Shown: piece by piece, positions 13,703 to 18,952 of the stretch
Layout: each line of letters begins with the position of its first letter
Numbering within the stretch: position 1 is the stretch's first letter
NCBI GenBank assembly: GCA_944358225.1
Contig: CALVQP010000014.1
Span: 1 to 18,952, forward strand
DNA: 18,952 nucleotides
From: an uncultured Bacilli bacterium
GTDB taxonomy: Bacteria; Bacillota_I; Bacilli_A; RF39; UBA660
Reading direction: 5' to 3'
Program-made: the position numbers and the translations under genes
The notes under the pieces: generated by a model
What the model was told of the DNA's origin: nothing
What the model saw: only the letters and a program-made list of their open reading frames with translations
Databases searched by the model: none

Positions 13703-15367
13703 ATGAAAACAGATGATGTAACCTCTGTTGTTGCTTTAGGTGGCTTAGGTGAAGTGGGTAAAAATATGTATGTTATTACTCATAAAAACGAAATTATTAT
13801 TATAGATGCTGGAGTAATGTTCCCTGAAGATGAACTTTTAGGAGTAGATTATGTTATTCAAGATGTAACTTATTTGAAACAAAATGAAAGTAAAATTAAG
13901 GGATTATTTATTACCCATGGACATGAGGATCATATTGGAGGAATTTCTTTTTTATTACAAAATGTTAAAATTCCCACTATTTATGCACCCAAAATGGCTG
14001 TATCTTTAATTAACAAAAAATTAGAAGATCGTTTGATGAAGCACGATAATATTGTAACTATCGATAAAGATAGTCGAGTTAAAAGCAAATATTTTGAAAT
14101 TGAGTTTGTTAACACTACCCACTCTATCCCCGATTCTTTTGCCATAGTAGTTCATACTCCAAATGGAACCATATTTTCTACTGGCGATTTTAAATTTGAC
14201 TTAAATCCGATCGGTCCAATGGCTGATTTACACAAGATGGCCCGTTTAAGTGATCAAGGGATCAAACTGTTATTAAGCGATAGTACTAATGCCTTATCCG
14301 AAGGATATTCTAAAAGTGAAAGTGCTGTAGATGAAGCCTTAAGCGGAATTTTTGCAAAACACCACGGAAGATTAATTATTGCCACTTTTGCCTCTAATGT
14401 TTTTCGAATTAAACATATTGTAGAAACATGCAAAAAATATAATCGGAAAATTGTGGTATTTGGTAGAAGTATGGAAACTAATATTCAACTAGCTTTAGAA
14501 AACGGTTTATTAACAGATAGTTCGATGTTTATTGAATCAAGTGCTGCCAAAGCGTTAAAGAAAAATGAAGTTTGTATTTTATGTACTGGTTCCCAGGGAG
14601 AACCCCTTGCAGCTTTATCGCGTATTGCTAATGGTACGCATAAACAAATATCTTTAATGAACGATGATTTAGTCGTATTTTCATCTTCACCTATTCCTGG
14701 AAATGCTGCCGGTATTAACCGTATAATTAACAAACTTTATTTAAAGGGAGTTAAAGTATATACTAATTCGGAATTTAGTGATATTCATACTTCTGGTCAT
14801 GCCAAACAGGAAGAACTAAAGTTAATGCTGCGTTTAATTAAACCAGAATATTTTATGCCAATGCATGGTGAATATCGTATGTTAAAACAACATAAAGACT
14901 TAGCAATTTCTTGCGGCATGGATCCGGATAAAGTATTTATTATGCAAAACGGCGATGAGTTGATACTTGATAGTAATGGGGTACATAAAGGTGATAAGAT
15001 TACAGCGGGAGATGTTTATGTTGATGGCTCACGTATTGGTGATGTCGGTAGTGTGGTTATTAATGATCGTAAACTTATGAGTAAAGATGGAATATTAGTA
15101 ACTATATTGAACATTAATATTAAAACTAAAGAGCTTTTAATTAAACCTAACGTTACTACTAGGGGGTTTGTCCTTGTTAATGAAAATGCTGAATTGATAA
15201 GTAAAATTGAACACAAAATTTCAGAAGTTGTAAAAAATTTACTAGCTTCTAAACCTTATAGTTACATCGATATTAAAAATCAAATTATTTTAGAACTTAG
15301 TCCTTATATAAGTAATTTAACTGGTAGAAGACCAATTATTTTACCAGTAATAATGGAAATAAAATAA
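13703..15367 (+). CDS. rnjA: Ribonuclease J
   Basis: RNase J is a metallo-beta-lactamase/beta-CASP nuclease with 5'-3' exonuclease and endonuclease activity, central to mRNA decay and rRNA maturation in Firmicutes. Metal-binding motifs are THGHEDH (71-77), H140 and STGDFKFD (159-166). HTSGHA and MHGEYRM in the beta-CASP and late lactamase parts bind phosphate and metal. The C-terminal ~110 residues fit the RNase J C-terminal domain. The 554 residues are the length of J1. Only one paralogue is visible, so J1 over J2 is an assumption. AAGGAAATTT before ATG 13703 is the ribosome site. It is monocistronic, with its own promoter and a shared terminator. Confidence 0.94.
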   Translation: MKTDDVTSVVALGGLGEVGKNMYVITHKNEIIIIDAGVMFPEDELLGVDYVIQDVTYLKQNESKIKGLFITHGHEDHIGGISFLLQNVKIPTIYAPKMAVSLINKKLEDRLMKHDNIVTIDKDSRVKSKYFEIEFVNTTHSIPDSFAIVVHTPNGTIFSTGDFKFDLNPIGPMADLHKMARLSDQGIKLLLSDSTNALSEGYSKSESAVDEALSGIFAKHHGRLIIATFASNVFRIKHIVETCKKYNRKIVVFGRSMETNIQLALENGLLTDSSMFIESSAAKALKKNEVCILCTGSQGEPLAALSRIANGTHKQISLMNDDLVVFSSSPIPGNAAGINRIINKLYLKGVKVYTNSEFSDIHTSGHAKQEELKLMLRLIKPEYFMPMHGEYRMLKQHKDLAISCGMDPDKVFIMQNGDELILDSNGVHKGDKITAGDVYVDGSRIGDVGSVVINDRKLMSKDGILVTILNINIKTKELLIKPNVTTRGFVLVNENAELISKIEHKISEVVKNLLASKPYSYIDIKNQIILELSPYISNLTGRRPIILPVIMEIK

Positions 15368-15374
15368 ATATTAT

Positions 15375-15407
15375 AAAAACTCTTTGCTTTTTACAGAAAG
15401 AGTTTTT
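15375..15407. terminator. Bidirectional terminator between rnjA and trxA
   Basis: An 11-bp stem (15375-15385 with 15397-15407) and an 11-nt loop, with T runs on both strands, in the 43-bp gap between the two convergent genes. Confidence 0.85.
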
Positions 15408-15410
15408 GTT

Positions 15411-15695
15411 TTAGATAATTTTTCTAATTACATCCTCATCGGCAAAACCAATATGTTTATTTTTTTCTTTGCCATCTTCAAAACTAATTAACGTTGGAAT
15501 ACTCATAATCCCATAATTTTCAGCAATATCAGGATATAAATCAACATTTACCTTTAAAATATTTATATCTTGCATATTTTCTAAAACTTCACCTAACATT
15601 TTACAAGGACCACACCAATCAGCATAAAAATCAACAAGTATTTTCCCTTTTTTTATTTCTTCTTCAAAATTGGAACTTTCTAAATATTTAATCAT
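15411..15695 (-). CDS. trxA: Thioredoxin
   Basis: A cytosolic disulfide reductant. DWCGPCK at 26-32 is the redox site, and the cis-proline loop SIPT lies at about 65-68. At 94 residues it is a little shorter than the usual ~105, mostly at the C terminus, but the core is complete. ATG 15695 has AAGGAT 7 nt upstream; a TTG at 15698 in the same frame is less likely. It starts 4 nt after the cvpA stop, so the pair is one operon. Nearby trxA and cvpA recall the B. subtilis rnhC-zapA-cvpA-polX-mutS2-trxA region with the middle genes missing. A thioredoxin-like paralogue rather than the main TrxA is possible. Confidence 0.9.
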   Translation of the reverse strand: MIKYLESSNFEEEIKKGKILVDFYADWCGPCKMLGEVLENMQDINILKVNVDLYPDIAENYGIMSIPTLISFEDGKEKNKHIGFADEDVIRKII

Positions 15696-15699
15696 CAAA

Positions 15700-16419
15700 T
15701 CAATCCTTTCTATATTTATCCTTTAATAGTTCTAAATTAGTTATATCCAATTTATCTTTTTTTACTAATTTTTCGACGGTATCGATTGTTACTACATTAT
15801 GTTTTAATAATATTTCAATAGATACATTGTTATATTCTGTTTTATCTTCTATATTATTATAAGTTTCTTTTAAAGAATATATTTCACTAATCGATTCATA
15901 AGAATCTTTGGCAAAATTAGTAAGAATTGGGGTATTATTAAGAATTGCTGAATTAAATTTACTAGTTTGCGTTAGTTCTATTGAAAAACTAAACATCGAT
16001 AATATAAATAAAACTATAAAAGCATAAATATACCCTTCTAATAAACCTAAAATAAATCCTAGTATTTTAGAAGGAATACCTAAAATAATTGTGGCTTTTA
16101 AAAGACCTTCTAAAATAGAAGTAAAATGAATGATGAGCTTTAAAATCATTTGTAAAATACTAAAGATGATCAAAAAAGCAATAGCTTCATATATTAAAAT
16201 ATTTAATACTGATACACCTTTAAAAACACCGCCAAAATCAAAAAATGGTAAGTATGATATTAAAATATTAGCTAAAGCATTTTTTAAAGCATAAGCAATA
16301 ATTACACATAATATAATCCCAATGAAGCTAACAGCACTTTTGATTGCTCCTTTTTTCATGCCAATAACAGCACTAAACAAGATTATAAATAAAATAATAA
16401 CATCTAAAATATTAATCAT
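15700..16419 (-). CDS. cvpA: CvpA family membrane protein
   Basis: A polytopic inner-membrane protein of 239 residues. The N-terminal ~150 residues contain about four hydrophobic helices (roughly 5-22, 27-46, 72-98, 108-146), with the CvpA-type opening ILDVIILFIILFSAVIGMKKG. The C-terminal ~80 residues are soluble and charged. The family is tied to colicin V export in E. coli and to envelope stability, and its exact role here is unknown. The ribosome site AAAGGAGG is strong but 16 nt from ATG 16419, unusually far, and no better start is available. The stop is TGA. It is followed by trxA and is divergent from rnhC, as in B. subtilis. Confidence 0.85.
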   Translation of the reverse strand: MINILDVIILFIILFSAVIGMKKGAIKSAVSFIGIILCVIIAYALKNALANILISYLPFFDFGGVFKGVSVLNILIYEAIAFLIIFSILQMILKLIIHFTSILEGLLKATIILGIPSKILGFILGLLEGYIYAFIVLFILSMFSFSIELTQTSKFNSAILNNTPILTNFAKDSYESISEIYSLKETYNNIEDKTEYNNVSIEILLKHNVVTIDTVEKLVKKDKLDITNLELLKDKYRKD

Positions 16420-16449
16420 TTTTTATATTTTTTATCCTCCTTTAGCCTA

Positions 16450-16460
16450 ATTATATTATA
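16450..16460 (-). promoter_or_regulatory. cvpA-trxA promoter (-10)
   Basis: Two overlapping TATAAT boxes on the minus strand (16460-16455 and 16455-16450) lie just upstream of the AAAGGAGG ribosome site. The -35 is weak. Confidence 0.5.
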
Positions 16461-16486
16461 TTTTTAATGAATTTAAAAGTAATACA

Positions 16487-16495
16487 TGATAAAAT
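16487..16495 (+). promoter_or_regulatory. rnhC promoter (extended -10 candidate)
   Basis: TG-A-TAAAAT (16487-16495) is an extended -10 with no good -35. The leader to ATG 16542 is about 40 nt. Confidence 0.4.
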
Positions 16496-16541
16496 TAATA
16501 CGAAAGAAATTGAAGAATTTTAGTAGAAAACGGGAGGAATT

Positions 16542-17471
16542 ATGACAATAGTATTTAAAGTAAGTGATAATGTCAAAGAAAAGATGATTGATTTTTATAA
16601 AGATAAAAAAAGAGATAAAACTCCTCCTTATGCTATTTTCCAAGCGCAAGAAGAAGATACGATTATAACTCTTTATAATTCTGGAAAAGCAATGTTTCAA
16701 GGAATTAGTGCTGATATTGATGCCAATATATGGATTGATTTGGAAAGAAAATTAAACAACAAAATTATCGATATTAATCCCAAGAAAGAAAATAAAAATA
16801 AAGAGAAACTAAATATGATTAATGATGCTTCAATTGGCTCTGATGAGGTAGGAACTGGAGACTTTTTTGGCCCCATAGTTGTTAGTGCATCTTATGTGAG
16901 CAAAGAAGATATGGATTATTTAATTAATTTAGGCGTTCGCGATTCTAAAAAGTTAACTGATGAAAAAATTATGAATATTGCTCCCCAAATAATAAAAAAT
17001 ATTTCTCATGTAACTTTTATCTTAGATAATATTTCTTTTAATAAATATACTAAATTAGGTTTTAATATGAATAAGATTAAAGCTATTTTGCACAATAAAG
17101 TGCTAGTAGAAATGATCAAAAAAGAAAATGGTAAATATGATAAAATTGTCGTTGATCAATTTGTTTATCCTAAAAAGTATTATGAGTATATTGATCAAGC
17201 CTTACAAAAAGCTACTAACATCACGTTTATGACACATGCTGAGGATAAATGTTTAAGTGTTGCCGCATCTTCTATAATTTCACGTTACATATTTTTGTCC
17301 CATATGAAAAAATTAAGTAACCAAGAAGAAATAAAACTGCCTAAAGGAGCTGGGGCCCAAGTAGATGAAGTAGCTAAAAAAATAGCTGATAAGAAAGGCG
17401 TAGAATATTTAGATAATATAGCTAAAACTAATTTTAAAAATATGGAAAAAATCACTCAAAATAAAGAGTGA
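16542..17471 (+). CDS. rnhC: Ribonuclease HIII
   Basis: It cleaves RNA in RNA-DNA hybrids. The first ~85 residues are the TBP-like substrate-binding domain that distinguishes HIII from HII. The catalytic domain shows IGSDEVGTGDFFGPIVV (98-114) with D101 and E102, DSKKLTD (134-140), and D205 in VVDQF, giving the D/E/D set known for this enzyme. At 309 residues it is full length. GGGAGGAATT is the ribosome site. The stop TGA (17469-17471) lies in the terminator stem shared with frr. It is divergent from cvpA. Confidence 0.94.
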   Translation: MTIVFKVSDNVKEKMIDFYKDKKRDKTPPYAIFQAQEEDTIITLYNSGKAMFQGISADIDANIWIDLERKLNNKIIDINPKKENKNKEKLNMINDASIGSDEVGTGDFFGPIVVSASYVSKEDMDYLINLGVRDSKKLTDEKIMNIAPQIIKNISHVTFILDNISFNKYTKLGFNMNKIKAILHNKVLVEMIKKENGKYDKIVVDQFVYPKKYYEYIDQALQKATNITFMTHAEDKCLSVAASSIISRYIFLSHMKKLSNQEEIKLPKGAGAQVDEVAKKIADKKGVEYLDNIAKTNFKNMEKITQNKE

Positions 17472-17475
17472 TTTT
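17447..17475. terminator. Bidirectional terminator between rnhC and frr
   Basis: A 10-bp stem (17447-17456 with 17466-17475) and a 9-nt loop, with T runs on both strands. It includes the last rnhC codons and its TGA, and it abuts the frr stop at 17476. Confidence 0.9.
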
Positions 17476-18012
17476 TTAAACTGTCATTAATTCTTGTTCT
17501 TTTTCTTTTTGATGTTCATCTACTATTTTATTATATTTAACAATTAAATCTTGAACATCACTTATCAAAGCTTTTTCTTCATCTTCTGGAAGTTCTTCTT
17601 TTTTGATTGAGTTATTAGCATCTTGACGAATATTTCTTAAAGCTATTTTAGCCTCTTCAGCTACAGTTTTAGCTTGTTTAACATATTCACGACGACGATC
17701 TTCAGTTAAATCCGGAATAGTTAATATAATCATTTCCCCATTATTATTAGGAGCTATACCAATATTAGCTTCATTTATAGCTTTCTCAATCGCTTTTAAC
17801 GTGCTTTTATCAAAAGGCTTGATAAATAATTGTTTGGCTTCTGGTACAGTAATATTAGCTAAGCTGTTTATTGCCGTGGGTGTTCCATAATAGTCTACCA
17901 TAATATTATTTAGCATAGCTGGATTAGCACGCCCTGCTCTAATATTAACTAAACGACTTTCTAAAGATTCAATTGCTTTTTGCATTTTTGTTTCAACTTC
18001 ATTAATATCCAT
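17476..18012 (-). CDS. frr: Ribosome recycling factor
   Basis: RRF splits post-termination ribosomes with EF-G. Recognisable blocks are RAGRANPAML, DYYGTPTAINSLANI, IKPFDKSTLKAIEKAI, then the DLTEDRRREYVK and NIRQDAN segments of the long helices. At 178 residues it is slightly shorter than the usual 185, mainly at the N terminus. AAGGAGAG lies 6 nt before ATG 18012. The customary neighbours rpsB, tsf and pyrH are absent; it stands alone between divIVA and a terminator, with its own -10 box. Confidence 0.95.
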   Translation of the reverse strand: MDINEVETKMQKAIESLESRLVNIRAGRANPAMLNNIMVDYYGTPTAINSLANITVPEAKQLFIKPFDKSTLKAIEKAINEANIGIAPNNNGEMIILTIPDLTEDRRREYVKQAKTVAEEAKIALRNIRQDANNSIKKEELPEDEEKALISDVQDLIVKYNKIVDEHQKEKEQELMTV

Positions 18013-18032
18013 TAATACTCTCCTTCTTATTA

Positions 18033-18038
18033 ATTATA
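18033..18038 (-). promoter_or_regulatory. frr promoter (-10)
   Basis: TATAAT on the minus strand (18038-18033). An overlapping TG-G-TATTAT (18044-18036) could act as an extended -10 instead. No clear -35. Confidence 0.45.
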
Positions 18039-18051
18039 ATACCATATTTTT

Positions 18052-18082
18052 GAAAAAGATGATATTAATAATCAATATCATC
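18052..18082 (-). terminator. Terminator of divIVA
   Basis: Minus strand: a 9-bp stem (18082-18074 with 18066-18058) and a 7-nt loop, then TTTTTC. It contains the last codons and stop of divIVA. The stem has only two G-C pairs, so it may be leaky into frr. Confidence 0.55.
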
Positions 18083-18493
18083 TATATCATCGATAATAGC
18101 TAATTCTTCTTCCAATGTTTGTCTTAAGCGCTTTTTCATGCGATTAACACTCATTTTTAATCTTTGAGATTCTTCTTCTATTTTTTCTGATTTTAGTAAA
18201 GCATCATTGATAATACGTGAGGCATTTCTTTTTGCTTCATTAATAATATTAGCAGACTCATCACGGGCAAATTTTCGCATCTGTTTAGAGGTATCTTCTG
18301 CTACATATAATGCTTTATTAAAAGAACCCTCTAAATTTTTATAATATTCTACTTGCTCTGTTAATTTTTTTATTTCATTATCTCTATTTTTTAAATTATT
18401 TAGCATAGTTTCGTATTTATTAGCTACATCGCTAACAAATTTACTAACTTCTTTTTTATTATACCCATAGAGACTTGTACTAAATTTTTTCAT
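18065..18493 (-). CDS. divIVA: DivIVA-domain cell division/polarity protein
   Basis: DivIVA family proteins bind curved membranes at the septum and poles and recruit other proteins. The opening SLYGYNKKEVSKFVSDVANKYE matches the family's GY...EV..F...V pattern, and residues 22-130 are predicted coiled coil. The acidic end is rich in Asp and Ile. At 142 residues it is shorter than the ~164 of B. subtilis, and the N terminus begins about nine residues later than usual: the positions of membrane-inserting F17 and R18 read L8 and Y9. The ribosome site GAGGTGA precedes ATG 18493. It lies 26 nt after sepF, as in the ylm cluster with ylmG and ylmH missing. GpsB is the main alternative, but the long tail favours DivIVA. 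Confidence 0.85.
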   Translation of the reverse strand: MKKFSTSLYGYNKKEVSKFVSDVANKYETMLNNLKNRDNEIKKLTEQVEYYKNLEGSFNKALYVAEDTSKQMRKFARDESANIINEAKRNASRIINDALLKSEKIEEESQRLKMSVNRMKKRLRQTLEEELAIIDDIDDIDY

Positions 18494-18519
18494 GCCTCAC
18501 CTCGAAAAAAACTATTTAA

Positions 18520-18918
18520 TTACCACTCTACTTCTTCGTCTTGTTCATTTTTATTATCTTCAGTAATCTTTCCTTGAACACTAACATTTTTAGGGGCACA
18601 AAGGTATATTCCCACACCAATTTTTTCCATTGAACCACCTATAGCATATATGCAACCACTCAAAAAGTCAATTATTCTTTTGGCTTGATCAGAAGTAACT
18701 CTTTTTAAATTTACCACAACACTATTTCTATTTTTCAAGTGATCAGCAATTTGTTGACTCTCAGAATAAGCACGTGGTTCTAATAAAATCATTTTGTTAC
18801 CTGTCTTATCAGCTTCCTTTAAGGCATCTTCTTGAGACATATTATAAAACTCCTCTTCACTTGCTTCACTTTCGTTTTCATCTTCTACAAAAAATTTTTT
18901 AATATTTTTAAAAGCCAT
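18520..18918 (-). CDS. sepF: Cell division protein SepF
   Basis: SepF anchors and bundles FtsZ at the septum. Residues 1-11 (MAFKNIKKFFV) form the amphipathic membrane-targeting helix, then an acidic linker (12-31). The SepF domain follows at 44-116, with YSESQQIADHLKNRNSVVVNL-type and RIIDFLSGCIYAIGG-type blocks, including G88 of the dimer core. At 132 residues it is within the family range. GGAGGACTTAAA precedes ATG 18918. It is followed by divIVA; upstream genes of the division cluster lie beyond the window edge, so a promoter cannot be judged. Confidence 0.93.
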   Translation of the reverse strand: MAFKNIKKFFVEDENESEASEEEFYNMSQEDALKEADKTGNKMILLEPRAYSESQQIADHLKNRNSVVVNLKRVTSDQAKRIIDFLSGCIYAIGGSMEKIGVGIYLCAPKNVSVQGKITEDNKNEQDEEVEW

Positions 18919-18952
18919 TTTAAGTCCTCCATTTGTATACTTTTTATCTTAC

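Noticed and set aside
14485..15216. Two minus-strand open frames inside the RNase J gene
   Set aside because: Antisense shadows of an intact conserved enzyme.
16473..16700. Minus-strand open frame over the rnhC start
   Set aside because: Antisense of rnhC and its leader, rich in Phe/Ile as expected for a shadow.
4294..17471. Mycoplasma-type genetic code (TGA as Trp)
   Set aside because: TGA ends cca, dnaD, cvpA and rnhC at positions that fit operon overlaps and a terminator, and Trp is TGG.
1..18952. tRNA, rRNA, riboswitch, insertion sequence, prophage or defence island
   Set aside because: No cloverleaf, T-box or known aptamer pattern, no transposase or integrase, and gaps between genes are short; the content is ordinary core genome.

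Overview
The window is an AT-rich stretch of housekeeping chromosome from a walled, low-GC Gram-positive bacterium (Bacillota, class Bacilli in the broad sense). The evidence is the gene set: RecU, DnaD, RNase J, RNase HIII, SepF, DivIVA, YlbD/YlbE, a UgtP-like glycolipid glycosyltransferase and a class A PBP. dnaD, cca, cvpA and rnhC all end in TGA, so TGA is a stop and the Mycoplasma code does not apply. An uncultured gut Bacilli lineage (RF39 or Erysipelotrichales-like) would fit, but that is inference. No tRNA, rRNA, CRISPR array, transposase or phage gene was found.

Layout. 1-199 holds a nested inverted repeat and the recU promoter. 200-3663 (+) is recU-ponA (Holliday junction resolvase and class A PBP), facing the minus-strand operon cca-dnaD-nth (6032 to 3678) across a shared terminator. 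These relatives of the B. subtilis recU-ponA/nth-dnaD neighbourhood are here rearranged to converge. 6098-8097 (-) carries a zinc-ribbon membrane protein of unknown role, a solitary type IV prepilin-like gene and the ylbD-ylbE pair. 8161-10761 is a divergent pair: a UgtP-like diacylglycerol glucosyltransferase (-) and a phosphohexomutase (+). 10785-13587 (-) holds deoD and pdp (nucleoside salvage). Upstream of them is a second prepilin followed by a broken coding stretch with an in-frame stop, no start and a one-base frameshift. 13703-15367 (+) is RNase J. 15411-16419 (-) is cvpA-trxA, divergent from rnhC (+). The right end (-) holds frr, divIVA and sepF.

How the genes fit together. ponA, sepF, divIVA and the glycolipid synthase all serve envelope growth and division. 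The phosphohexomutase can supply glucose-1-phosphate towards UDP-glucose for glycolipid synthesis, or it may handle pentose-1-phosphates from Pdp and DeoD. RNase J, RNase HIII, Nth, RecU, DnaD, Cca and Frr are nucleic-acid and translation maintenance. All four convergent gene pairs share one bidirectional hairpin terminator that often includes the last codons or stop. Several promoters place the Shine-Dalgarno sequence almost at the predicted +1, giving 9-10 nt leaders, so the genome is compact.

I see no convincing new multi-gene system. The best leads are the broken pilin locus upstream of pdp-deoD, the nested hairpin at the left edge, the recurring short-leader promoter/RBS module, and the uncharacterised zinc-ribbon membrane protein.
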